Translations under genes and position numbers: made by a program
Shown here: one piece after another, positions 1 through 9,186 of the stretch
How the letters are laid out: every line of letters begins with the position of its first letter
How positions within the stretch are numbered: the first letter of the stretch is position 1
Assembly: GCA_002840405.1 (NCBI GenBank)
Contig: PHAR01000004.1
Coordinates: forward strand, 170,977 to 234,976
DNA length: 64,000 nucleotides
Source: Deltaproteobacteria bacterium HGW-Deltaproteobacteria-8
GTDB lineage: Bacteria > Desulfobacterota > Desulfovibrionia > Desulfovibrionales > Desulfovibrionaceae
Direction: 5' to 3'
Notes under the pieces: generated by a model
The model's database searches: none
Told to the model about the DNA's origin: nothing
What the model saw: only the letters and a program-made list of their open reading frames with translations

Positions 1-1695
1 TCGGAGGAGACCTACCGCACCCTGTTCATGAACACCGGCACGGCCACCATCCTCATCAAGGAGGACACCACCATCTCGCTTGTGAACCAGGAGTTTGAGA
101 AGCTCTCCGGCCTCCCGCGCGAGCAGGTCGAGGGCCGCATGAGCTGGACCGAGTTCTTCTCGTCCGAGATAGTGGAGGGCATGCTGCGCCACCATGTGAA
201 GCGCCGCGTCTCCCCGGAGCTGGCCCCGCGCAACTACGAGGCCGAGTTCATCAACGCCGCAGGCGAACGCCGGCTCGTGCGCCTCACCGTGGCCATGCTG
301 CCTGGCACCACCACCAGCGTGGCCGCCCTGGAGGACATTACCGAGCAGAAGCAGGCCGAGGAGCAACTGCGCCACCAGGCCTTCCACGATGCTCTCACTG
401 GCCTGCCCAACCGCCTGCTGCTGCACGACCGCATGGAGCGCTCGCTGGAGTCCGCCCGGCGCGAGGGGGTCGAGATCGGCGTGCTGCTCATGGACCTGGA
501 CCGCTTCAAGGATGTCAACGACACCCTGGGCCACTCCATGGGCGACAAGCTGCTGCAGATGGTGGCCCAGCGCCTGAACAGCGTGGTGCGCCGCAGCGAC
601 ACCGTGGCCCGCCTGGGCGGCGACGAGTTCGTGGTGGTCATGGACGGCCCCACCAGCGCCGAGGCCGTGGCCCGCGTGGCCGGGCACATCCTGGACACCT
701 TCGCCGAGCCCTTCGTGCTGGAGAACCACAGCCTGCACATGGGCCTGTCCATCGGCCTGGCCATGTTCCCGGCCCACGGCGACACCCCCGAGGTCCTGCT
801 GAAAAACGTCGACCTGGCCATGTACCGGGCCAAGGAGCGCGGCCGCAACACCTTCGACTTCTTCACCGACGAGCTGAACGACCAGGTGGTGCACAGGCTC
901 ATGGTGGCCACGGGCTTGCGCCGCGCCCTGGCCTCAGACGGCATCGAGGTATTCTACCAGCCCAAGATTATGGAGCCGGGCCGCCGCATCACAGGGGCCG
1001 AGGCGCTGGTGCGCTGGCGGCGCGAGGACGGGACCCTGGTCCAGCCGGACCAGTTCATCTCCGTGGCCGAGGACACCGGGCTCATCATGCCCCTGTCGGA
1101 CATCGTGCTGCGCATCGCGTGCACCCAGGCCCAGGCCTGGCGGCAGGCCGGGCGCAAGAACTTCACCCTGGCCGTGAACCTCTCCCCGCGTCAGTTCCAG
1201 CACCCGGACCTCGCCGCGCGCATCCGGGCCATCGTCGAGGAGACCGGACTGCCAGCGGACGCCCTTGAGTTCGAAATCACCGAAAGCACCCTCATGAACA
1301 ACCAGCCGGAGACCATGGAGACGCTCAAAGCCCTGGTCGGCATGGGCGCAGCCATCGTGCTCGACGACTTCGGCAAGGAGTACTCATCGCTGGGCTACAT
1401 CAAGAAGATGCCCATCCAGGCCATCAAGATCGACCGCTCCTTCGTCAGCGACCTGCCCAACGATGAGGACGACGCGGCCATCGTCCAGAGCATCCTGACC
1501 ATGGCCCGGAGCCTGGAGCTGCGCGTGGTGGCCGAGGGCGTGGAGACCGCCGGGCAGCTCTGGTTCCTGACCAACCTGGGCTGCCGGGAGTTCCAGGGCT
1601 ACTATTTCAGCCCCCCGGTGCCCACGGAGGAGATGACCAGGCTGCTTCTGTCGCCGGACCCCTTCGCCAGACTTGACGCAACTCCCCAGGCGTGA
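1..1695 (+). CDS. PAS-GGDEF-EAL cyclic-di-GMP protein (5' partial)
   Basis: Bifunctional-type cyclic-di-GMP turnover protein. The frame is open from base 1, so the start lies outside the window; the ATG at 28 is internal to a PAS domain (TLFMNTGTATILI...). After the PAS domain comes a GGDEF domain with an intact GGDEF signature (nt 616-630) and the substrate-site stretch MDLDRFKDVNDTLGH. An EAL domain follows, with EAL at nt 1000-1008, then EITES, DDFG and VAEGVET. The usual DDFGTGYSSL reads DDFGKEYSSL, a small change in the loop next to the metal ligands. Both catalytic signatures look complete, so diguanylate cyclase and/or phosphodiesterase activity is possible. Which one dominates cannot be told from sequence. 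Sensor domains may lie further upstream. Confidence 0.93.
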   Translation, partial: SEETYRTLFMNTGTATILIKEDTTISLVNQEFEKLSGLPREQVEGRMSWTEFFSSEIVEGMLRHHVKRRVSPELAPRNYEAEFINAAGERRLVRLTVAMLPGTTTSVAALEDITEQKQAEEQLRHQAFHDALTGLPNRLLLHDRMERSLESARREGVEIGVLLMDLDRFKDVNDTLGHSMGDKLLQMVAQRLNSVVRRSDTVARLGGDEFVVVMDGPTSAEAVARVAGHILDTFAEPFVLENHSLHMGLSIGLAMFPAHGDTPEVLLKNVDLAMYRAKERGRNTFDFFTDELNDQVVHRLMVATGLRRALASDGIEVFYQPKIMEPGRRITGAEALVRWRREDGTLVQPDQFISVAEDTGLIMPLSDIVLRIACTQAQAWRQAGRKNFTLAVNLSPRQFQHPDLAARIRAIVEETGLPADALEFEITESTLMNNQPETMETLKALVGMGAAIVLDDFGKEYSSLGYIKKMPIQAIKIDRSFVSDLPNDEDDAAIVQSILTMARSLELRVVAEGVETAGQLWFLTNLGCREFQGYYFSPPVPTEEMTRLLLSPDPFARLDATPQA

Positions 1696-1707
1696 TTCAC
1701 CTCGCCC

Positions 1708-2922
1708 ATGCATAATCCAGCCGAACAGCGCCCCATCCTCGTCACCTGCCCCAAGGCCCTGCCGCCCTTTTTGCGCGCCGAACTGGAGGGCCTGGGCCTG
1801 CCCGCCCGCGAGCTCACCGCCGGAGTCGAGACCCTTGGCAACATGGCCACCTGCATGCGCCTGAACTTATGCCTGCGCACCGGGCACCGCGTTCTGCTCG
1901 AACTGGCGCGCCTGCGCGCCGACGATCCCCTGGCCCTGGGCCGGGAGCTGTTCCGGCTGCCCTGGGAGGACATCATCCCGGTGGACGGATACCTGACCGT
2001 GGACTCCTCGGTGCAGAACGACTTCGTGCGCGATGGCCGCTTCGCCAACCAGAAGGCCAAGGACGCCATCGTGGACCGCATCCTGGAGCAGGAGGGCCGC
2101 CGGCCCAACTCCGGCCCGGAGGCCACCGGCGCGTGCGTGTTCCTGCACTGGCGCGGGCCGGACGTCACCGTGTACATCGACACCACCGGCGCGCCCCTGC
2201 CCCGCCGGGGCTACCGCAAGATGCCGCACAAGGCCCCCCTGCAGGAAACCCTGGCCGCCGGTATCATCCTGGCCACGCGCTTTGACGCGGCGACCGAGCA
2301 CTTCCTCTCGCCCATGTGCGGCAGCGGCACCCTGGCCATCGAGGCCGCGCTCCTGGGCCTTGGCCGCGCACCGGGGCTGCTGCGCTCGGACTTCGCCTTC
2401 CGGCACCTCATCGACTTCGACGAGGCGGCCTACGAGGCCCTGCGCCGAGAGCTGCACGCCCAGGCCAGGAAGACCCTGCCCCGGCGCATCCTGGCCAGCG
2501 ACAACGACCCCGAGGCCGTGGAGGCCGCGCGCCAGAACGCCCGCACCGCCGGGGTCGAGGACCACATCGAGTTCTCCGTGGCCGACTTCCGCGAGACGGA
2601 AGTGCCCGAGGGGCCGGAGGGATCAGAAGAGACGGGGGTCTGCGTGCTGAACCCGGAATACGGCGAGCGCATGGGCGACAATGACGAATTGCCCGGCACC
2701 TACGCGGCCATCGGCGACTTCTTTAAAAAGCGCCTGTCCGGCTGGCGCGGCTATGTCTTCACGGGCAACAGCGAACTGGCCAAGCGCGTGGGCCTCAAGC
2801 CCAGGCGGCGCACCCCCTTCTACAACGCCAAGATCGAGTGCCGCCTGCTGGAATATGAGATGTACTCCGGCTCCAGGCGGCAGCCCAAGGACAATGGCGA
2901 GGCAGAGCCGGCGCTGCGCTAA
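1708..2922 (+). CDS. THUMP-domain class I SAM-dependent RNA methyltransferase (RlmL/YpsC family)
   Basis: 404-residue protein resembling the YpsC / RlmL N-terminal family, which makes N2-methylguanine in 23S rRNA. The N-terminal half (about 1-170) has THUMP-like features (LVTCPKALPPFLRAELEGLGL; VDSSVQNDF; FANQKAKDAIVD). The Rossmann half carries SPMCGSGTLAIEAALLG as the SAM-binding region. Motif IV reads NPEYGERMG where most relatives have NPPYGER. The C-terminus RRRTPFYNAKIECRLLEYEM is typical of the family. It starts 12 nt after the preceding gene and may be cotranscribed. Family assignment is firm; the target nucleotide is inferred. Confidence 0.88.
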   Translation: MHNPAEQRPILVTCPKALPPFLRAELEGLGLPARELTAGVETLGNMATCMRLNLCLRTGHRVLLELARLRADDPLALGRELFRLPWEDIIPVDGYLTVDSSVQNDFVRDGRFANQKAKDAIVDRILEQEGRRPNSGPEATGACVFLHWRGPDVTVYIDTTGAPLPRRGYRKMPHKAPLQETLAAGIILATRFDAATEHFLSPMCGSGTLAIEAALLGLGRAPGLLRSDFAFRHLIDFDEAAYEALRRELHAQARKTLPRRILASDNDPEAVEAARQNARTAGVEDHIEFSVADFRETEVPEGPEGSEETGVCVLNPEYGERMGDNDELPGTYAAIGDFFKKRLSGWRGYVFTGNSELAKRVGLKPRRRTPFYNAKIECRLLEYEMYSGSRRQPKDNGEAEPALR

Positions 2923-2941
2923 CCGCCCGGTTCCGCGCGCG

Positions 2942-2970
2942 TTGACAGGCGTTTTAGGCGCGTGTAGTTC
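2942..2970 (+). promoter_or_regulatory. candidate sigma70 promoter before the LytR-type regulator
   Basis: TTGACA at 2942-2947, a 17-bp spacer and TAGTTC at 2965-2970, in the 122-bp gap before the regulator start. The -35 is consensus; the -10 is weak. Confidence 0.35.
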
Positions 2971-3044
2971 TTCAGCCTGACGATCCCAGTACGGATACCG
3001 CCCGACTGTCCGCACTGCCTTCCAGACCGGGCCCAGGGACTGCC

Positions 3045-3830
3045 ATGTCCATACGCGCGCTCATCGTGGACGACGAAGCCCCGGCCAGGGATGAACTGGC
3101 CTACCTGCTCCAGGCACACCGGGATGTCGACGCCATCCAGGCGGCCACAGCTGATGAGGCCCTGGACCATATCGCCCTTGGACACGTCAACCTCGTCTTC
3201 CAGGACATCCAGATGCCGGGCGAGGACGGCTTCCATGTCCTGGCCGAGGCGCAGCAAGTGGAGCACGCCCCGCTCTTCGTCTTCGTCACCGCCTTTGACA
3301 CCCATGCCATCCGCGCCTTCGAAGAAAACGCCACCGACTACCTGCTCAAGCCCGTCTCACCGGACCGGCTGGCCAAGAGCCTGGAGCGGGTCCGCCGACT
3401 GCTGGCCGAGCCGCCCAGAGCGGACGAGCCGCAATTGAACAGCGCCATCGAGCGGCTGCTCTCCTCGGTGGGCCAGGCCGGCGCAAGACCGCTGTGTCGG
3501 CTGGCCGTGGAGCAAGGCGGGCGCATAGCCCTCATCCCCACCGCCAGTGTGGTGCTCATCGAGGCCGACGAGAAACACGTCATGGCCGTCACCGACACCG
3601 GCAGGCTGACCTGCCATGGCCTGTCCACCCTGTCCAAGGCCTGCGACCGCCTGGCCGGGCTGCCGTTCTTCCAGGCCAACCGCTCCCAGCTCATCAACCT
3701 GGAGCGCATCAGCGAATTCGCGCCCTGGTTTGGCGGCAAGTACTGCGTGGTCATGGCCGACGAGGGCCGCACCGAGGTCACCGTGAGCCGCAACCGGGCC
3801 CGCGCGTTCAAGGAGCGGCTCGGCATATGA
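3045..3830 (+). CDS. LytR/AlgR-type response regulator (receiver + LytTR DNA-binding domain)
   Basis: 261 residues. The receiver domain (about 1-120) has the acidic pocket D9/D10, phospho-acceptor D54 (FQDIQMPG), a conserved T (FVTAFD) and K (YLLKP). The C-terminal LytTR domain (about 155-260) shows IPTASVVLIEADEKHVMAVT and FFQANRSQLINLERI, a beta-rich DNA-binding fold. Its stop overlaps the start of the sensor kinase gene by 4 nt (ATGA), so the two are translationally coupled. The CstA-family gene lies just downstream. By analogy with the E. coli BtsSR/YpdAB systems this pair probably controls that transporter; this is inference from gene order. I could not identify a LytTR operator by eye. 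Confidence 0.92.
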   Translation: MSIRALIVDDEAPARDELAYLLQAHRDVDAIQAATADEALDHIALGHVNLVFQDIQMPGEDGFHVLAEAQQVEHAPLFVFVTAFDTHAIRAFEENATDYLLKPVSPDRLAKSLERVRRLLAEPPRADEPQLNSAIERLLSSVGQAGARPLCRLAVEQGGRIALIPTASVVLIEADEKHVMAVTDTGRLTCHGLSTLSKACDRLAGLPFFQANRSQLINLERISEFAPWFGGKYCVVMADEGRTEVTVSRNRARAFKERLGI

Positions 3831-5539
3831 ACAACTTCCTGAACCCCCAGGTCCCGGAACTTTTCCTGAACCTCTCCCAGCGCTTCGGCCTGCTCCTGGC
3901 GGGCGGCTTCGCCATCATGACCTTCACCTCCATCGACAAGCTCGGGACCCGCCGCGACCGCCCGCTCTGGGCCACGGCGCTGCTGGTGATCATGTTCGGG
4001 CTGTTCGGGGCGCTCGGCACCTATACGGGCAACGTAGTCTTCAAATCCTACGCCAACCTGCGCGGCATGGTGGTCATCACCGCTGGGCTGTTCGGCGGCC
4101 CGGTGGTGGGCTTCGGGGTCGGGCTCATCGCCGGGGGCCACCGCTACCTTATCGACATCGGCGGGTTCTCGGCCCTGCCCTGCGCCCTGGCCACCCTGCT
4201 GGAGGGCACTGCGGCCGGCCTGGTGGCCCGGCGCTTTGCCGGCAACAGCCTGGACTGGCGACTGGCCATGGGCCTGTGCCTTGTGGGGGAGACCCTGCAC
4301 CAGGGGCTGGTGCTGGTGCTCTCCCATTCCTATGCCGAGGCCCTGGCCCTGGTGGAGGTCATCGCCCTGCCCATGATCGTGTTCAACTCCCTGGGCGCGG
4401 GGCTCTTCGTCAAGGCCCTGAGCCTGCAGACGAGCTTCCGCCAGGCACACAACCGCGATCTGGCCCGGCAGATCCTGTCCATCGCCAACCAGACCCTGGC
4501 GCACCTGCGCGCCGGGCTCACCGCCACCTCGGCCCGGGCCACGGCCGCCATCATCATGCGCGAGGCCCAGGTCGCGGCGGTGGCCGTGACCAGCGGCCAG
4601 ACCATCCTGGCCCACCTGGGCGCCGGGGAGGAGCACCACATCAGCGGCGGCGAGGTGCTCACCAGGGCCACCCAGCGCGTCATCGAATCCGGCGAGCCCC
4701 TGTTCGTGCGCGACAGGCTCGACATCTCCTGCCCGGAGCCGGGCTGCCCGCTGACCGAGGCCATCATCGTGCCCCTGCGCAAGGGCGACACCATCCTCGG
4801 CTGCCTGAAGCTTTACGGCACCCGCCGCCGCCACCTGGACGAGACCCTGTTCGAGCTGGCCAAGGGCCTGGCCGACCTCTTTGCCACGCAGCTCGAGTTG
4901 GAGAACATCGGCATCAAGAACCAGCTCCTGGCCCACGCCGAGATCAGGCGCCTGCAGGCCCAGATCAACCCGCACTTCCTGTTCAACTCGCTGAACACCA
5001 TCGCCAGTTTCTGCCGCACCGCCCCGGCCCAGGCCAGAGTGCTGATCCTGGACCTCTCGCGCTACATGCGCCGCAACCTGGACTCCAGCCGGGGCCTCAT
5101 CCGCTTCTCCGACGAGATTGACCAGACAAGCGCCTACCTGGCTATCGAACAGGCCCGCTTCGGCAAACGCATCAGCACCGAGCTGGATATGGGGCCGGAC
5201 GTGGGAAACTGCATCACCCCGCCGCTGATCATTCAACCCCTGGTGGAAAACGCCGTGCGCCACGGCATCCTGCCCAAGCCCGAGGGCGGCCTGGTGCGGC
5301 TTACCGCCTGGCGCGAAAGCAACCATCTGCTGGTGGAGATCCACGACGACGGCGTGGGCATGCTCCCGGATCAGGTCAGGGCCATCAACTCCTCCGTGGA
5401 GCTGGAGTCGCTCACCGAGGGCATCGGCGCGCGCAACTCCAACCAGCGCCTGGTGCAGCTCTTCGGCCCGGACTACGGACTCAAGGTGTCCAGCGCGCCC
5501 GGAGAGGGCACGAGCATCACCCTGCGCATCCCGCAATAG
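3827..5539 (+). CDS. LytS/BtsS-type sensor histidine kinase (5TM-GAF-HisK-HATPase)
   Basis: 570 residues from the ATG at 3827, which overlaps the regulator stop; the same frame is open further upstream but that part is antisense-like shadow. An N-terminal multi-helix 5TM_LYT-type membrane domain (about 15-195; GLFGGPVVGFGVGLIAGGHRY) is followed by a GAF-like domain (about 215-365). The kinase core has QINPHFLFNSLNTI, with H383 as the likely phosphorylation site, and an ATP-binding domain with PLVENAVRHG, DDGVGM and GEGTSITL motifs. This architecture matches LytS/BtsS/YpdA kinases, which sense pyruvate or membrane state. Partner of the preceding regulator. Confidence 0.92.
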   Translation: MNNFLNPQVPELFLNLSQRFGLLLAGGFAIMTFTSIDKLGTRRDRPLWATALLVIMFGLFGALGTYTGNVVFKSYANLRGMVVITAGLFGGPVVGFGVGLIAGGHRYLIDIGGFSALPCALATLLEGTAAGLVARRFAGNSLDWRLAMGLCLVGETLHQGLVLVLSHSYAEALALVEVIALPMIVFNSLGAGLFVKALSLQTSFRQAHNRDLARQILSIANQTLAHLRAGLTATSARATAAIIMREAQVAAVAVTSGQTILAHLGAGEEHHISGGEVLTRATQRVIESGEPLFVRDRLDISCPEPGCPLTEAIIVPLRKGDTILGCLKLYGTRRRHLDETLFELAKGLADLFATQLELENIGIKNQLLAHAEIRRLQAQINPHFLFNSLNTIASFCRTAPAQARVLILDLSRYMRRNLDSSRGLIRFSDEIDQTSAYLAIEQARFGKRISTELDMGPDVGNCITPPLIIQPLVENAVRHGILPKPEGGLVRLTAWRESNHLLVEIHDDGVGMLPDQVRAINSSVELESLTEGIGARNSNQRLVQLFGPDYGLKVSSAPGEGTSITLRIPQ

Positions 5540-5707
5540 AAAAAGCCCCGTCCCAAGATGAGGAGACCCTGTTCGTCCGAGGCGGCATTTCGCCCCACGG
5601 ATACGTCGCTTCGCCCCCCTTATCCGCCTTTTCGCGCGGCGGGCATTGCACCCAGGACATAATTATAGCTAGAAGTGTTCATCATTCCTAACGCATAGGA
5701 GGACTGC

Positions 5708-7525
5708 ATGAACGCGTTGACCCTGGTATTCGTCTCACTCTGCGTCTTTGCCATCGCCTACCGCTTCTACGGTCTTTTTCTGGCTGACAAGGTTCTTGAA
5801 CTCAAGTCCGAACGCATCACCCCGGCCGTGAAGCTGGCCGACGGCCGCGACTACGTCAAGACCAACAAGTTCGTGCTCTTTGGCCACCACTTCGCGGCCA
5901 TCGCCGCGGCCGGGCCGTTGCTCGGGCCGGTGCTGGCCGCGCAGTTCGGCTACCTGCCGGGCGCCCTGTGGATCATCATCGGCTGCGTGCTGGCCGGGGC
6001 CGTGCACGACATGGTGGTGCTCTTCGCCTCCGTGCGCCACAAGGGGCACAGCCTGGGCAAGATCGCCGAGAGCGAGATCGGCAAGACCGTGGGGCACGTG
6101 GCCTCCTGGGCGGTGCTGTTCATCCTCATCCTGACGCTGGCTGGCCTGTCCATCGCTGTGGTCAACGCCATGGCCGAAAGCGCCTGGGGCACCTTCACCG
6201 TCTTCGCCACCATCCCCATCGCGCTGCTCATGGGCGTGTACCTGCACGTCTGGCGCGACGGCGACGTCAAGGGCGCGAGCATCATCGGCGTGGTGCTGCT
6301 GTTCCTGGCCGTCATCGCCGGTCCCTACGTGGTGGCCGACCCGACCCTGGGCCCCCTGTTCAAGATGAGCAAGAACACCGTCGCCCTGACCATCCCGGTT
6401 TACGGCTTCATCGCCTCGGTGCTGCCGGTGTGGCTGCTGCTCTGCCCGCGCGACTACCTGTCCACCTACCTCAAGATCGGCACCATCGCCATGCTGGCGG
6501 CGGGCATCCTCTTTGTGCAGCCCACACTGCTCATGGAGCCCGTCACCAAGTTCATCGCCGGCGGCGGCCCGGTCATCGCCGGCCCCGTGTTCCCCTTCAT
6601 CTTCATCACCATCGCCTGCGGAGCCATCTCGGGCTTCCACGCCATCATCGGCACGGGCACCACGCCCAAGATGATCGGCAACGAACGCGACGTGCTCTTC
6701 GTGGGCTACGGGGCCATGCTCGTGGAAGGCTTCGTGGCCATCATGGCCCTCATCGCCGCCTGCGTGCTCGTCCCGGCCGACTACTACGCCATCAACTCCG
6801 CCCCGGCCGTGTTCGCCAGCCTGAACATGCCGGTGGTCAACCTGCCCGACCTGGCCACCCAGGTGCAGGAGAACATCCAGGGCCGTCCCGGCGGCGCGGT
6901 GAGCCTCGCCGTGGGCATGGCCTACATCTTCTCGGCAGTGCCCTTCATGAAGGGGCTCATGGGCTACTGGTACCACTTCGCCATCATGTTCGAGGCCGTG
7001 TTCATCCTGACCGCAGTCGACACCGGCACCCGCGTGGGCCGCTTCTTCCTGCAGGAGATGATCGGCGCATTCATTCCCAAGTTCGACGACAAGCGCTGGT
7101 GGCCCGGCGTCATCATCACCAGCGGCATCTTCACGGCCTCCTGGGGCTACCTGGTCTACACCGGAGACATCCGCTCCATCTGGCCGCTGTTCGGCATGAG
7201 CAACCAGCTGCTCGCCGCCAGCGGGCTGATCATCGGCACCACCATGCTCATCCGCATGAACAAGGCCAAGTACGCCTGGCTGACCGCAGTGCCCGGCATC
7301 ATCATGGCCTTCATCACCATGTACGCGGGCTACCTGCAACTGACGAACGGCTACCTCAAGCCCGGCAAGGAGAACTACCTCCTGGCCACCCTGGCGGTCA
7401 TCATCATGATCCTCATGGTGATTGTCTTCGCTGGCGCGTTCATGCGCTGGCGTGAACTCCTGGCCATCAAGACCACCCAGAAGGACGAGTACGGCATGAC
7501 CGTGGTCGCCCTGGCCGAAGAATAG
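5708..7525 (+). CDS. cstA: CstA/BtsT-family carbon-starvation transporter
   Basis: 605-residue inner-membrane protein with many transmembrane segments throughout. CstA-family landmarks include the N-terminal YRFYGLFLADKVL, the GHHFAAIAAAGPLLGPVLAAQFGYLPG stretch at about residues 58-84, and AISGFHAIIGTGTTPKMI. The ATG at 5708 has an AGGAGG site at 5697-5702. Family members move peptides or pyruvate across the membrane, and BtsT is a pyruvate/proton symporter. A LytS/LytR pair directly upstream supports a pyruvate-responsive uptake role, but the substrate is inferred. A strong terminator follows, so this is probably a single-gene unit or the end of the regulator operon. Confidence 0.9.
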   Translation: MNALTLVFVSLCVFAIAYRFYGLFLADKVLELKSERITPAVKLADGRDYVKTNKFVLFGHHFAAIAAAGPLLGPVLAAQFGYLPGALWIIIGCVLAGAVHDMVVLFASVRHKGHSLGKIAESEIGKTVGHVASWAVLFILILTLAGLSIAVVNAMAESAWGTFTVFATIPIALLMGVYLHVWRDGDVKGASIIGVVLLFLAVIAGPYVVADPTLGPLFKMSKNTVALTIPVYGFIASVLPVWLLLCPRDYLSTYLKIGTIAMLAAGILFVQPTLLMEPVTKFIAGGGPVIAGPVFPFIFITIACGAISGFHAIIGTGTTPKMIGNERDVLFVGYGAMLVEGFVAIMALIAACVLVPADYYAINSAPAVFASLNMPVVNLPDLATQVQENIQGRPGGAVSLAVGMAYIFSAVPFMKGLMGYWYHFAIMFEAVFILTAVDTGTRVGRFFLQEMIGAFIPKFDDKRWWPGVIITSGIFTASWGYLVYTGDIRSIWPLFGMSNQLLAASGLIIGTTMLIRMNKAKYAWLTAVPGIIMAFITMYAGYLQLTNGYLKPGKENYLLATLAVIIMILMVIVFAGAFMRWRELLAIKTTQKDEYGMTVVALAEE

Positions 7526-7551
7526 CCCCAACCCCGTTCAGCGATCACACG

Positions 7552-7581
7552 GCCCCCGGATTTCGGTCCGGGGGCTTTTTT
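7552..7581 (+). terminator. rho-independent terminator after cstA
   Basis: Perfect 9-bp stem GCCCCCGGA (7552-7560) / TCCGGGGGC (7567-7575) with loop TTTCGG, followed by six T residues (7576-7581). Confidence 0.93.
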
Positions 7582-7644
7582 GTGCCTCGCTCCCTTTGAC
7601 CAGCGTCCGGCAAACGGGTAAAGACATGAACAACGGAGGCTACC

Positions 7645-7929
7645 ATGACCAACGCAATCGTACTGCTGCACGTTCAGCCCGACGCCATCAACGTGGTGGC
7701 CCAGAAGCTCGTCGAGATCCGGGGCATCAGCGAAGTCCATTCCGTGGGCGGACGCTTCGACCTGGTGGCCATCATCCGCGCCCGCGACAACGACGACCTG
7801 GCCTCCATCGTCACCGAACACATGCTCAAGATCCTGGGCATCACCAGCTCGGAGACGCTGATCTCCTACCGGGTCATCTCCAGCTACGACATGGAGAGCA
7901 CCTTCTCCCTCGGCGCGGAAGGGGCCTAG
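7645..7929 (+). CDS. stand-alone RAM (Lrp/AsnC ligand-binding) domain protein
   Basis: 94 residues consisting only of the alpha/beta RAM domain found at the C-terminus of Lrp/AsnC regulators (VLLHVQPDAINVVAQKLVEI, FDLVAIIRARDNDDLASIV, ITSSETLISYRVIS). There is no helix-turn-helix, so it does not bind DNA by itself. Known stand-alone members bind amino acids or other small ligands and may assemble with full-length Lrp proteins. CGGAGG lies at 7634-7639 before the ATG. It is followed 12 nt later by the NagZ-like gene. Confidence 0.85.
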   Translation: MTNAIVLLHVQPDAINVVAQKLVEIRGISEVHSVGGRFDLVAIIRARDNDDLASIVTEHMLKILGITSSETLISYRVISSYDMESTFSLGAEGA

Positions 7930-7941
7930 CGGACCAAGGCC

Positions 7942-9168
7942 ATGCCCATCCTCGCGCACACCCTGCGCCGGACGTCCCCCCTTGGAGACGCCCGGAACTG
8001 CCTGCTGTCGGCCCTGTCCGCCTGCCTGCTCAGCGGACTGCTCCTGCTGGGCGGCTGCGCGGGCCTGCGCCCGCACGAGCCCACGCCGGAGCTCAAGCGC
8101 ATGGCCGGGCAGATGCTGCTGGTGGGCTTCCGGGGCGCGGAGCCCGCGCCGGACCTGCCCATTCTGGGCCAGATAGCGGCCCTGAACCTGGGCGGGGTCA
8201 TTCTCTTCGACCGCGACGTGGCGCTGGGCAGCCAGGACCGCAACATCGAGAGCCCGGCGCAGCTGCTCCGGCTCACCACCGCGCTGCAGACAGCGGCTCA
8301 CGCCGCCGGATCGCCGCCGCTGTTCATCGCCGTGGACCAGGAGGGGGGGCGCGTGCAACGCCTCAAGGCCGCGCGCGGCTTTGCCGAGACGCCCGCCGCC
8401 GCCGACCTGTGCCCCGGCGGCTCGCCCACGCCAGACTTGGCGCCAGCCTTTGCCGCTGGCGAAACCGTGGGCCGGACCCTGGCGGGCGTGGGCATCAACC
8501 TGGATTTCGCGCCCGTGGCCGACGTCAACGTGAACCCGCAGAACCCGGTCATCGGCGCGCTGGGGCGCAGCTTCTCCAGTGACCCGCAACAGGCGGCCGC
8601 CTGCGCCGGGGCCTTTGCCCAGGGCCTGCACGCCAACAGCGTGCTCACGGCGGCCAAGCATTTCCCCGGCCACGGCTCAAGCACCACGGACAGCCACCTG
8701 GGCTTCACCGACGTCACGGCCACCTGGACCGAGACCGAGCTCCTCCCCTTCCGCGAGCTGACGCGCGCAGGCCTGGCGGACATGGTCATGACCGCGCACG
8801 TGTTCGACGCGCGACTGGACCCGGACTATCCGGCCACCCTGTCGAAGAAGGTCATCGACGGCATCCTGCGCGGGCGGCTGGGCTTTGCGGGGGTGGTGGT
8901 GACCGACGACCTGCAGATGCGCGCCGTGGCCGGACGCTATGGGCTCAAGGAGGCGGTGCGGCGCATCGTCAATGCCGGGGCGGACGTGCTGCTCATCGGC
9001 AACAACCTGGACTTTGACCCGGACATCGCGGAGAAGACCCTCGACGCGCTCATGGAGCTGGTGGCCGAGGGCTCGGTGAGCCCGGAGCGCATCGCCCAGT
9101 CCTGCGCGCGCATCCAAAAGCTGAAAACGAAACTGCCTGCGCCGCAACGCACTCTTGCGACGCAGTAA
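7942..9168 (+). CDS. nagZ: NagZ-like beta-N-acetylhexosaminidase, lipoprotein
   Basis: 408-residue glycoside hydrolase family 3 enzyme. An N-terminal signal peptide ends in a lipobox (LLLGGC), so the protein should be a membrane-anchored lipoprotein rather than cytosolic as in E. coli NagZ. Signatures are FIAVDQEGGRVQRL, KHFPGHGSS.TDSH and the nucleophile region VVTDDLQMRA. Members remove N-acetylglucosamine from muropeptides in cell-wall recycling. The exact start is uncertain because the signal segment is long, but the stop and family are clear. It lies between the RAM-domain gene and the YCII gene with short gaps. Confidence 0.9.
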   Translation: MPILAHTLRRTSPLGDARNCLLSALSACLLSGLLLLGGCAGLRPHEPTPELKRMAGQMLLVGFRGAEPAPDLPILGQIAALNLGGVILFDRDVALGSQDRNIESPAQLLRLTTALQTAAHAAGSPPLFIAVDQEGGRVQRLKAARGFAETPAAADLCPGGSPTPDLAPAFAAGETVGRTLAGVGINLDFAPVADVNVNPQNPVIGALGRSFSSDPQQAAACAGAFAQGLHANSVLTAAKHFPGHGSSTTDSHLGFTDVTATWTETELLPFRELTRAGLADMVMTAHVFDARLDPDYPATLSKKVIDGILRGRLGFAGVVVTDDLQMRAVAGRYGLKEAVRRIVNAGADVLLIGNNLDFDPDIAEKTLDALMELVAEGSVSPERIAQSCARIQKLKTKLPAPQRTLATQ

Positions 9169-9186
9169 AGCCCCAAGGAGACTTGA

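Noticed and set aside
3338..5536. 732-codon minus-strand frame opposite the LytS-type kinase
   Set aside because: Antisense shadow; the plus strand holds intact kinase and regulator motifs.
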